From: Paracoccaceae bacterium
Lineage (GTDB): Bacteria; Pseudomonadota; Alphaproteobacteria; Rhodobacterales; Rhodobacteraceae
NCBI GenBank assembly: GCA_019090405.1
Contig: JAHRVZ010000198.1
Coordinates: 1-32,507, forward strand
Reading direction: 5' to 3'
DNA length: 32,507 nucleotides
Each line of letters begins with the position of its first letter. The stretch's first letter is position 1. A program made the translations under genes and the position numbers. Positions 1 to 8,916 of this stretch are shown here, one piece after another. A model generated the notes under the pieces. That model was given only the letters and a program-made list of their open reading frames with translations, made no database searches and was not told the DNA's origin.

Positions 1-669
1 GAAAAGCGGCCAATCACCGAAGGTGTTTCGCAATCGGCAATTGATGCCTATGAAAATGAGTTAAAGAAATTGCAGGCCTCAATGGTCGCCCAGCGCACCA
101 AGGTCGAGTCGATGATCGAAGCCGCCAAAGCGGTCGAAGCCGACGCAAATAAGACCCGTGCAGATGCCGCAGAGGTTTTGCAAGTAGCTGCAAACAAGGC
201 GCTATTGGCCGAACTTCGTGAAGATTTACAATCTGGATCGCCATACGCAACTGTATTAAGCGAGCTCACAGTCAATGGTGTGAAAATACCGGATGATCTT
301 GCCGCGTCTGCTGCCACGGGTGTCACAACGCTTGCCGCATTGCAGGACAATTTTCCCGAGGCTGCCCGCACGGCACTAGCCGCCGCACGGGATGCAAACA
401 AGGACACCGAGACCGGAATCGCCGCGTATTTGCGTCGCCAGCTTGGCGCACGGTCGGTTTCACCCCGCGATGGCGACAGCGCAGACGCGATTCTGTCGCG
501 CGCCGAGGCCGCGCTGACCAACGGTCAGGTTTCTGATGCGCTTGATGAACTGGCAAAAATGCCCGACGATGTTACGGCGACGATGACAGACTGGATTGAG
601 CCTGCAAAATCGCGGTTGGCGGCCATTTCGGCGTCTGACGCAATTGGGCGTGAATTGAACACAAAATAA
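1..669 (+). CDS. C-terminal part of a COG4223/mitofilin (Mic60)-like inner membrane protein, truncated at window start
   Basis: Reading frame is open from base 1 to TAA at 667-669. Alanine-rich helical protein with a C-terminal mitofilin-like region (AYLRRQLGARSVSPRDGD...ALDELAKMPDD), directly upstream of hemY as is typical in alphaproteobacteria. Confidence 0.75.
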   Translation, partial: EKRPITEGVSQSAIDAYENELKKLQASMVAQRTKVESMIEAAKAVEADANKTRADAAEVLQVAANKALLAELREDLQSGSPYATVLSELTVNGVKIPDDLAASAATGVTTLAALQDNFPEAARTALAAARDANKDTETGIAAYLRRQLGARSVSPRDGDSADAILSRAEAALTNGQVSDALDELAKMPDDVTATMTDWIEPAKSRLAAISASDAIGRELNTK

Positions 670-679
670 AGGGTCTGCC

Positions 680-2137
680 ATGTTGTGGTCATTGATCAAA
701 ATTCTGGTTTTCGTGGCAATTATCGCACTTTTGACGGTGGCCGGGGGGATGTTGCTTGAAACCCAGGGCGGCATTCAGATTACCGTGGCGGGCACGGAAT
801 ATACGCTAGGGCCGCTGCAGTCAGTGATTGCTGGATTGGCGTTGATCGTTACGCTTTGGATGTTTCTTAAACTGTTGTCGCTGCTGGTTGCGACACTGAA
901 ATTCCTCAACGGGGATGAAACGGCACTGTCACGGTATTTTGATCGAAATCGCGAACGCAAAGGGTTTCAGGCCATTTCAAACGGGTTGATGGCATTGGCC
1001 TCGGGCGAAGGTCGGGTTGCGATGGCACAGGCCGCCAAGGCCGAGAAATATCTGAACAAACCGGAACTGACCAATCTGCTGACCGCACAGGCTGCGGAAT
1101 TGTCCGGGGACACCAAGAAAGCAACCGAGACCTACAAAAAGCTGATTGCCGACGACGCAACCCGGTTCGTTGGCGTGCGCGGGATTATGAAGCAGCGTCT
1201 TGCCGAAGGCGATACCGACACCGCCCGAAAGCTGGCCGAAAAGGCGTTCGCGCTGAAACCCCGCCATGAGGAAACGCAGGATGTTCTGCTGAAACTTCAG
1301 GCTCAGGCGCGCGATTGGTCCGGCGCCCGGACGACACTGAACGCGAAACTGAAATCCGGCTCATTGCCGCGCGATGTCTATTCCCGACGCGAGGCTGTGC
1401 TGGCCTTGTCCGAAGCGCGCGAAATCATCGACGATGATTCCAGCATCGAGGTGCAGGTAAAGGCGATCGAGGCGAACCGACTGTCCCCTGATCTGGTTCC
1501 AGCGGCGGCGATGGCGGCGCGATCCTATATCGCCAAGGGCAAACCACGCAACGCGGTACGCATTCTGAAAAAAGCATGGGACACCCGACCGCACCCGGAT
1601 CTTGCAGCAGCCTTTGCCGCCATAGAACCGGACGAAACTGCGGCCGAGCGTGTCGCCCGATTTGCCGCTTTGACCAATATTCACCCGGACGATCCGGAAA
1701 CAAAGCTGGTAAGGGCCGAACTGAGTATCGTAGCCGAAGATTTCCCCGAAGCGCGTCGCGCTTTGGGTGATCTGGTCGACACCAACCCGGATTCCCGCGC
1801 CTTGACATTGATGGCAGCAATTGAACGCGGCGAAGGAGCATCTGACACGGTGGTGCAGGGATGGTTGGCCAAAGCCCTGAATGCACCTCGTGGCCCGCAA
1901 TGGGTGTGCGACAATTGCCACCACGTCCATGCCGACTGGACCCCGGTTTGTGAAAGCTGCGAAAGTTTTGACACTCTCAGCTGGAAAACGCCCCAAGCCC
2001 CCGAAATCACCAGTGCGACAGGAGTGCATCTGTTGCCGTTGATCGTTGGTGCCTTGCCGACCGATGATGCTGCGACAGAGTCTGACAGTCCAGAAGCCGA
2101 GTTGATGGATGAAGATGACGACGCGTCTAAGGCCTAG
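680..2137 (+). CDS. hemY: HemY-like protein: N-terminal TM helices, TPR-like region, C-terminal CxxC...CxxC zinc-ribbon-like segment
   Basis: 485 aa ORF, HemY-like N-terminus (two hydrophobic segments, then YFDRNRERKGFQAISNGLMALASGE), position after the mitofilin-like gene. Confidence 0.85.
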   Translation: MLWSLIKILVFVAIIALLTVAGGMLLETQGGIQITVAGTEYTLGPLQSVIAGLALIVTLWMFLKLLSLLVATLKFLNGDETALSRYFDRNRERKGFQAISNGLMALASGEGRVAMAQAAKAEKYLNKPELTNLLTAQAAELSGDTKKATETYKKLIADDATRFVGVRGIMKQRLAEGDTDTARKLAEKAFALKPRHEETQDVLLKLQAQARDWSGARTTLNAKLKSGSLPRDVYSRREAVLALSEAREIIDDDSSIEVQVKAIEANRLSPDLVPAAAMAARSYIAKGKPRNAVRILKKAWDTRPHPDLAAAFAAIEPDETAAERVARFAALTNIHPDDPETKLVRAELSIVAEDFPEARRALGDLVDTNPDSRALTLMAAIERGEGASDTVVQGWLAKALNAPRGPQWVCDNCHHVHADWTPVCESCESFDTLSWKTPQAPEITSATGVHLLPLIVGALPTDDAATESDSPEAELMDEDDDASKA

Positions 2138-2261
2138 CTGACCCAAGCCCTGGAAAACTATCACCAAAGAACTTCAATCAGAGCGCGATTTCTCTCGATT
2201 TATCGGGCATTGCGAGGCACAATGCAGGTTGATGAGTTTTAACATGGTTTGGCGAGTTTAG

Positions 2262-3578
2262 ATGCACATTTACAAACAATCTGGCGGCACATTGGTGCAA
2301 TTGCTGACGCTATTGGCGATGCTGGCCCTGCCCCTCGCGGCTTTTGCCCAGCAAACCGATGACAGTGCTACGAATTTTCAGGCCGCTGACGCCGCTGACG
2401 AATCTGATCTGACCAAGGACGAACTGCGGTTGTTGACCCTGCCTATGTCTGAGGCAGAATTGGGAAAACTTGCCGAAGTCTGGCAAGGCCACCTTCAGGA
2501 CAGCGTTAAAGACAATGTCCTGCTTGAGCTTGAATTGCGAAACGCCACTTCTGGCCAAGCCAGCGCGATCCGCAAACAAATTGTTGTTTCTGCGACTGAA
2601 CTGAATACGACGCTTGAGAAATATCGCACCGTTCTGGACCAGTGGAAACTAAAGGGTGCCAGTCAGGATAGTCTGGCTCTTCATACCAAATACGCCAGCG
2701 CCGTTTCGGCAGAGCTGTTTAGGGTGACGGATATAAGGGCATTGTTTCGTATCGCTAAGGTTTGGTTGCTTTCGTCAAATGGTGGGCTTGGGTTTTTTAT
2801 CAAAATCGCGGCCGGGATCATTGCATTGTTTGTCTTGAGCCTTATCGCAAAATTCAATCGACGTTTGGCCCGACAGGCGCTTGAACGCGTATCTGCGATG
2901 TCGCAACTTTTGAAATCTTTTGTTCAAAGGGCGGTTTACTGGCTGACGCTGGTCCTTGGGTTTGTGTTGTTCCTTGCAATTGTCGGGGTGAACGTAACGC
3001 CGGTATTTGCAGTGTTTGGCGGCATCAGCTTTATTCTTGCGTTTGCATTGCAGGATACGCTTGGAAATCTGGCCAGCGGATTGATGATCATGTTGCTAAA
3101 GCCCTTTGATACAGGTGATCTGATCCATGTCAGTGGAACATCTGGCGTCGTTGATGAAATGTCGATCATTGCGACAACCATCCGGACATTTGACAACCAG
3201 ATTATCGTGGTGCCGAACTCAAAAGCCTGGGGCGACGTCATTACCAACGTCAATGCCGCCCCCGAGCGTCGGGTCGATCTGGTGTTTGGCATCGGATATG
3301 CCGACAACGCCCCGAAAGCGATCGAAATTCTGTCCACTCTGATTGAGAAGAACAATCTTTGCCTTAGTGATCCGGCTCCATCAATTTTTGTCGGTGAACT
3401 GGGTGATAGCTCGGTGAATATATTCTGCCGTCCGTGGGTGAAAACTCCGGATTATTGGACTGTTTATTGGGCCTTGCTGCATCAGGCGAAAGAACAGTTT
3501 GATGCCGAGGGAATTTCCATTCCGTTCCCGCAGCGCGATGTGCATGTGTATCAGATGAGCGACCAAACCGAAGGCTAA
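2262..3578 (+). CDS. MscS-family mechanosensitive ion channel (438 aa) with N-terminal signal peptide
   Basis: MscS core: FGGISFILAFALQDTLGNLASGLMIMLLKPFDTGDLIHVSGTSGVVDEMSIIATTIRTFDNQIIVVPNSKAWGDVITN. Confidence 0.93.
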   Translation: MHIYKQSGGTLVQLLTLLAMLALPLAAFAQQTDDSATNFQAADAADESDLTKDELRLLTLPMSEAELGKLAEVWQGHLQDSVKDNVLLELELRNATSGQASAIRKQIVVSATELNTTLEKYRTVLDQWKLKGASQDSLALHTKYASAVSAELFRVTDIRALFRIAKVWLLSSNGGLGFFIKIAAGIIALFVLSLIAKFNRRLARQALERVSAMSQLLKSFVQRAVYWLTLVLGFVLFLAIVGVNVTPVFAVFGGISFILAFALQDTLGNLASGLMIMLLKPFDTGDLIHVSGTSGVVDEMSIIATTIRTFDNQIIVVPNSKAWGDVITNVNAAPERRVDLVFGIGYADNAPKAIEILSTLIEKNNLCLSDPAPSIFVGELGDSSVNIFCRPWVKTPDYWTVYWALLHQAKEQFDAEGISIPFPQRDVHVYQMSDQTEG

Positions 3579-3697
3579 TTCTGTTCTCTAGGCTCTGCAA
3601 GCGTGTAAGAAACCTTGCTCAGAAGAAATTTGCGTCGCATTATTGCTAAAACGTTAGTGTCGTTGATCGACATTCGGTCAGCAATTTAGAGAGCCGA

Positions 3698-5371
3698 TTG
3701 AACATGTTCAAATCCAGAAGCAAGGTTGTAGTGATCTGGTTGGGGCGTCTGATACTTGCCCTAACCGTGACCCTTACGTTTTGGCAAATGCCAGTTGTCG
3801 CGCAGAACTCTGAGTCCGACACCCCCCTGACCAACGCCACAGAAGGCAAGCCTGACCCGGCGTTTATCAAACCGGTTGTGATTGAAGGCGTCAGTTTGTT
3901 CAGTGTTCGCGGTACAACCGCACTTCCCGCCAATCAACGCGCTAAGAATATTCAAAAACAGTTGCTGGCGATTGCAGCGGCGTCGCGAAACAAATTCGTA
4001 CATATGGAAACCAAAACCGACGAATTGGGATTTGGCATATATGCGGATGGAGAACTTGTAAGTATCACCACCGAAGCCGACGCAGAATACGAACAGGTCG
4101 ATATTGTTGTTCTTGCGAGTATTCAGTCCGAAGCCATTGAAAAGGCGATTTTGAACTATCGAGCGGGCCGAACCGACGAGGCACGCGTGCAAAGCGCCTA
4201 TGAGGCGCTTATCTGGACCGCTGGCTATGCGATCCTGGTTCTTATCCTTTTAAGTCTTCGGAAAAGAATACCAAAACGGGTCGAACGATATGTAGACACC
4301 AAGTTTTCAGATGTTCAGGCAGCAACGAAAGATGTGGTCAAAAGCCACGCGGTCGCCGCCTTGGCCCGATATTTTGTGCACTTTGTTATTCTGGTCATCA
4401 TGTTTGGATCGTTCTACTATTACTTGTCTCTGGTGCTATTGTCCTTCGCAGAGACCAAACCCTTTGCGCAGCTTTTGATAACCTATGTAACAGCGCCGGT
4501 CTTCACTATCCTCAAGGGTTTTGTCGCGTTTATTCCCAATATGATTACCATTGGCATCATTGTTGCAATGACCCGCGGGCTGATAAAAGGGTCGTACCTG
4601 TTCTTTCAAAACATCGACGTCGGAACAATTAAGATCAAAACTTTTGAAAAGCACTGGATCTGGCCCACATATAACATTGTGCGGGTCGCTCTTATACTGA
4701 TTGCTGTGGTTATTTGTTTTCCGTTTATTCCTGGTGCTGAATCCGAGGCCGTTAAGGGTCTGACTTTGCTGGTGGGTGTCATGGTCTCTCTTGGGTCAAA
4801 TTCTGTCGTCAGCAACGTCTTGGCCGGACTGTTTGTGATTTATCGGCGCAGCATGAACATCGGAGACCGCATCCGCGTCGGGGAACATGTTGGCGACGTG
4901 ATACAAATCAAACTGATGGAGACCTATATCAAGTCGATCAAAAACGAACTTATCAGTGTACCAAACAATCAAATTCTGAATTCCGAAGTGATCAATTATT
5001 CAAGCAAGATCGACGGCCGCGGATTGCTTTTGCATACCACCGTCGGGATTGGGTACGAAGAACCGCAAGACAAAATTGAAGCAATGTTGATTGAGGCCGC
5101 AAGGCGGACGACTAACCTTAAGAACAATCCATCGCCGTTTGTACTGCGCTCTGGTCTTGCAGATTATGCGATCAACTATCAGGTCAACGCGTTCAGCACG
5201 CGAGGGTCGATCATACCAAAAATCATGTCGGATTTGCATAGTAATATTATCGACGTATTCAATGAGAATGATGTTCAGATCATGACGCCTTCTTATATTG
5301 CCGACACGGACACTCCAAAGATACCGGCACAGAAATGGGACGGAGAATTGGCCGTCATAAAAAAGAAATAG
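3698..5371 (+). CDS. MscS-family mechanosensitive ion channel (557 aa) with extra N-terminal periplasmic domain
   Basis: MscS core: VMVSLGSNSVVSNVLAGLFVIYRRSMNIGDRIRVGEHVGDVIQIKLMETYIKSIKNELISVPNNQILNSEVINYS; signal-like N-terminus and several TM segments. Confidence 0.9.
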   Translation: MNMFKSRSKVVVIWLGRLILALTVTLTFWQMPVVAQNSESDTPLTNATEGKPDPAFIKPVVIEGVSLFSVRGTTALPANQRAKNIQKQLLAIAAASRNKFVHMETKTDELGFGIYADGELVSITTEADAEYEQVDIVVLASIQSEAIEKAILNYRAGRTDEARVQSAYEALIWTAGYAILVLILLSLRKRIPKRVERYVDTKFSDVQAATKDVVKSHAVAALARYFVHFVILVIMFGSFYYYLSLVLLSFAETKPFAQLLITYVTAPVFTILKGFVAFIPNMITIGIIVAMTRGLIKGSYLFFQNIDVGTIKIKTFEKHWIWPTYNIVRVALILIAVVICFPFIPGAESEAVKGLTLLVGVMVSLGSNSVVSNVLAGLFVIYRRSMNIGDRIRVGEHVGDVIQIKLMETYIKSIKNELISVPNNQILNSEVINYSSKIDGRGLLLHTTVGIGYEEPQDKIEAMLIEAARRTTNLKNNPSPFVLRSGLADYAINYQVNAFSTRGSIIPKIMSDLHSNIIDVFNENDVQIMTPSYIADTDTPKIPAQKWDGELAVIKKK

Positions 5372-5453
5372 GTGCATTTTCTATGCCCAGATTGTTTAGT
5401 GGCATTATCAGCGCAACTACGACTATGATTGCTGAAAACGGGAGAGAAATACA

Positions 5454-7082
5454 ATGAACGGAACAATGATGCTCCAGCAGCTGACGATCAGCTCACTGAT
5501 TGCACATACAGCGCGTTATCACGGTAAAACACCAGTGATTTCGGTTGAGACAACGGGTGGAATTGCCCAAACCAATTGGGCCGAAATTGAACTGAACGCG
5601 CGCAAACTTGCGTCGGCATTGGAAACCCTGGGCATCAAAAAAGGCGAACGCTGCGCCACGATTGCGTGGAACAACCGCCGCCACCTTGAGATTTATTTTG
5701 GCGTGGCCGGGGCCGGCATGATTTGCCATACGATCAACCCGCGCCTGTTCCCCGAACAGCTTATCTATATCATCAACCACGCGCAGGATCAGGTGCTGTT
5801 TCTGGACCAGACTTTCCTGCCGATTGTCGCCAAATTGGGCGAACATCTGAAAACCGTCAAACATGTGGTCCTACTTGGCCCACGCGATGAGGCCGCTGCC
5901 GAAATGGTCGAAGGTCTGCTGTTTTACGACGAATTACTGGACGCCGAGGGCGACGATTACGTTTGGCCCGATATTGACGAAAACACGCCATCCAGCCTGT
6001 GTTACACGTCCGGCACCACCGGCCACCCCAAGGGTGTGCAATACACTCACCGCAGCAATATCTTGCATTCAATGGGGGCCAATCAAGCTGATGGGCTTGC
6101 GTTGTCTGCCCGTGATACCATTATGCCGGTTGTTCCGATGTTTCACGCCAATGCTTGGGGCGTTCCTTATGCGGTTGCCATGTCCGGGTCCAAACTGGTG
6201 CTACCGGGGCCAGGCTTGGACGGTGAAAGCCTTGTAAAATTGATTGATGAGCAAAAAGTAACAATGGCGATGGGTGTCCCGACGATCTGGATGGGCCTGC
6301 TCGCCGCATTGGAAGCCACCGGAAGCAAGGTAGAGTCCTTGAACCGGACCCTTGTTGGCGGTTCGGCATTGCCGAGTTCGATGCTCAAGGAATTCCGTGA
6401 GAAATACGATATTGAGCTGATTCATGGTTGGGGAATGACGGAAACCAGCCCGCTGGGGACGTTGAACCAATTGCTGCAAAAGCACGTGGACTTGCCCAAA
6501 GACCAGCAATACAAACTGCGCGAAGGTCAAGGACGTCCGCCTTTCGGAGTAGAGCTGCGTGTGGTCGACGAGAACGGCGCATTGCTGCCTGAGGACGGAG
6601 AAACCCAGGGCAATCTGCAAATTCGCGGCCATTGGATCATCGAGTCCTATTTTGGAGTGAATGAAACTGCGCTGACCGAAGACGGCTGGTTTGATTGTGG
6701 TGATGTAGCGACGATTGACCAGGATGGTTATGTGATCATCCGCGACCGCTCTAAGGACATAATCAAGTCCGGTGGCGAATGGATTTCTACGGTTGAACTA
6801 GAGGACATAGGCATTTCGCACCCACATGTGGCCAATGCAGCAGCTATCGCCGCGCGACACAAGAAATGGGATGAACGCCCGGTTCTGGTTGTGATCAAAG
6901 CCGAAGGTCAAACCCCGTCCGAGGCCGACATTCTGGACCATTTCGAGGGTCGCATCGCCAAATGGCAAATCCCGGACAAAGTGGTTTTTGTAGATGAATT
7001 GCCTATCGGGGGAACCGGCAAAGTGTTGAAAAACAAACTGCGGGATCAATTTGGCGACATACTTTGGGAAGAAAGCGCCTGA
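5454..7082 (+). CDS. AMP-forming acyl-CoA synthetase (long-chain / methylthiopropionyl-CoA ligase DmdB-like family)
   Basis: AMP-binding motif SSLCYTSGTTGHPKGVQYTHRS, GWGMTETSPLG, GWFDCGDVATID, and C-terminal GTGKVLKNKLR lysine motif. Confidence 0.93.
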   Translation: MNGTMMLQQLTISSLIAHTARYHGKTPVISVETTGGIAQTNWAEIELNARKLASALETLGIKKGERCATIAWNNRRHLEIYFGVAGAGMICHTINPRLFPEQLIYIINHAQDQVLFLDQTFLPIVAKLGEHLKTVKHVVLLGPRDEAAAEMVEGLLFYDELLDAEGDDYVWPDIDENTPSSLCYTSGTTGHPKGVQYTHRSNILHSMGANQADGLALSARDTIMPVVPMFHANAWGVPYAVAMSGSKLVLPGPGLDGESLVKLIDEQKVTMAMGVPTIWMGLLAALEATGSKVESLNRTLVGGSALPSSMLKEFREKYDIELIHGWGMTETSPLGTLNQLLQKHVDLPKDQQYKLREGQGRPPFGVELRVVDENGALLPEDGETQGNLQIRGHWIIESYFGVNETALTEDGWFDCGDVATIDQDGYVIIRDRSKDIIKSGGEWISTVELEDIGISHPHVANAAAIAARHKKWDERPVLVVIKAEGQTPSEADILDHFEGRIAKWQIPDKVVFVDELPIGGTGKVLKNKLRDQFGDILWEESA

Positions 7083-7095
7083 TTTTTCCAGCGCA

Positions 7096-8817
7096 ATGCA
7101 AGACTCAAAAATAGAGTTTCCCGAGTACGATATTGCATTGGCTGATCTGGCCCGGGCCAAAGATTCCTGGGCCAAATCGTCCATTGCAGATCGTATTCAG
7201 GTGCTGTTGGACATCAAGAATGCCTTGATGCCTGTCACGCAAACCTGGGTGGAAATTGCGTCACGCAAGAAATTGATCCCTCAGGGCGCAGCTGCCGAGG
7301 GTGAAGAATGGACATCAGGTCCATACGCATTGATGATGGCCTGCAATGGCCTGATCGAAACCCTGTCTGGGATGGACGGAAAGACGTTTCTGAACGGTCT
7401 TGCCACGCGTCAGACAGCAACCGGACAGCTGGCTGTCAAAGTGACCCCAAGCTCCATCTGGGACCACCTTTTGCTGTCCGGCATACGCGCCGAGGTTTGG
7501 ATGCAGCCAAGTGTAACCAAGGCCAATTTGCCCGACCATACAGCTAGTTCATATGGCATTCCTGCCAATCAGCGTGTCGGCAAGGTTGCGCTGGTGCTTG
7601 GGGCTGGCAACATTTCTTCAATCGCTCCACTGGATTGCTTTCAGAAGCTGTTCATTGAACATCAGGTGGTGGTGCTCAAACTTAACCCGGTTAACGACTA
7701 CTTGTTTGACGTTCTAAATGAAGCTCTCGCACCGCTTATCGAACACGATGCTTTGCGCATTGTCCGTGGTGATGGTGCGGCAGGAGCCTATCTGGCCACC
7801 CATCCGAACGTGGATGAAATACACATTACCGGAGCGATGGCGACACATGATCTGATCGTATGGGGTGCAGGGGCCGAAGGTAAGGCCAATAAGCAGGCCG
7901 GAACACCAATGAACACGCGCAGGATAACATCGGAATTGGGCGCAGTTTGTCCCACAATCGTGGTGCCAGGCCCATGGTCGAACGCAGACATAGCGTTTCA
8001 GGCCGAACACATTGCCAGTCAGAAAATGCACAATTCAGGGTTCAATTGCATTGCTTGCCAGGTACTTGTGATGCCTAAATCCTGGGATTTGTCCGGCCCA
8101 TTGCTCAGGGCCGTCAAGGCCGTCATCAGCAAAACAACGCGCCTGCCCTACTACCCCGGAGCCGAACAGCGGATGGATGATTTTGCCAGTCATTCCGATG
8201 AAACAATTTCGGTCCCAAGAGGCAAAGCCAAACCCGCAGTGATCACCGAAATTCGGGATCAGAACGATGAATGGTTCGAGAATAACGAGATTTTCTCCCC
8301 GGCGATGAGCATTTACAAAATCGAAGAAAACGACCCGGAAACCTATCTGAAAGCAGCTATTGAATATGCCAACAGTCGGCTACACGGAACATTGGGCGGC
8401 AATATCCTTGTTCATCCAAAAACCATCAAAGCCATTGGAAAACAAAGGTTTGAGCAGATAATTGGCGAATTCCGCTATGGAACTGTTGCGATCAATGCCT
8501 GGTCTGGATTGGGATTTAGCCTGACCGCTACGCCGTGGGGCGCGTTTCCCGGTCATACGCCTGAGGATGTTCAAAGCGGCATTGGAACCGTGCACAACAC
8601 ATTCATGTTTGACGCCTCTGAGCGCACCGTGGTTCAGGCTCCGTGGCGACCGTTTCCGCGATCTTTTCTTGCCGGTGAATGGACGATGCTGCCCAAGCCT
8701 CCTTGGTTTGTGACCAACAAAACCGCACAGAGAGTCGGCAAAGCGATGACAGGGTTTTATTACAAACCCAGCTTGCAAAAACTGCCTGCGCTTATCTTGG
8801 CAGCAATACGAGGGTAG
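7096..8817 (+). CDS. Divergent aldehyde dehydrogenase superfamily protein
   Basis: ORF track starts at TTG 7051, inside the upstream CDS; the ATG at 7096 gives MQDSKIEFPEYD and is preferred. ALDH-like features: VALVLGAGNISSIAPLDCFQKL, HITGAMATHD, SELGAVCPTIVV, GFNCIACQVLVM (candidate catalytic Cys region). Confidence 0.8.
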   Translation: MQDSKIEFPEYDIALADLARAKDSWAKSSIADRIQVLLDIKNALMPVTQTWVEIASRKKLIPQGAAAEGEEWTSGPYALMMACNGLIETLSGMDGKTFLNGLATRQTATGQLAVKVTPSSIWDHLLLSGIRAEVWMQPSVTKANLPDHTASSYGIPANQRVGKVALVLGAGNISSIAPLDCFQKLFIEHQVVVLKLNPVNDYLFDVLNEALAPLIEHDALRIVRGDGAAGAYLATHPNVDEIHITGAMATHDLIVWGAGAEGKANKQAGTPMNTRRITSELGAVCPTIVVPGPWSNADIAFQAEHIASQKMHNSGFNCIACQVLVMPKSWDLSGPLLRAVKAVISKTTRLPYYPGAEQRMDDFASHSDETISVPRGKAKPAVITEIRDQNDEWFENNEIFSPAMSIYKIEENDPETYLKAAIEYANSRLHGTLGGNILVHPKTIKAIGKQRFEQIIGEFRYGTVAINAWSGLGFSLTATPWGAFPGHTPEDVQSGIGTVHNTFMFDASERTVVQAPWRPFPRSFLAGEWTMLPKPPWFVTNKTAQRVGKAMTGFYYKPSLQKLPALILAAIRG

Positions 8818-8865
8818 CTGATTTTGGCCCCTTTCAACCACAACAAATAGCTCAAACTGTACTTG

Positions 8866-8881
8866 TTAGGCTTGTCTTAAC
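8866..8881 (+). promoter_or_regulatory. Candidate CtrA-type site TTAG-N7-TTAAC upstream of motB
   Basis: TTAGGCTTGTCTTAAC, 7 of 8 match to TTAA-N7-TTAA, in the motB upstream region. Confidence 0.5.
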
Positions 8882-8916
8882 CTCTGATCTGTTACGCCAG
8901 TAATGGGTGAGAAAAG

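Noticed and set aside
1361-2167. 268-aa minus-strand ORF antisense to hemY
   Set aside because: Overlaps a well-supported HemY frame; composition is Cys/Gly/Arg-rich without domain signal, typical of a shadow ORF.
2383-2400. GCCGCTGAC tandem repeat in the first mscS gene
   Set aside because: Only two copies in a low-complexity Ala/Asp segment; no evidence of function.
7051-7095. TTG start for the aldehyde dehydrogenase ORF
   Set aside because: Lies inside the upstream synthetase CDS; the ATG at 7096 is more plausible.
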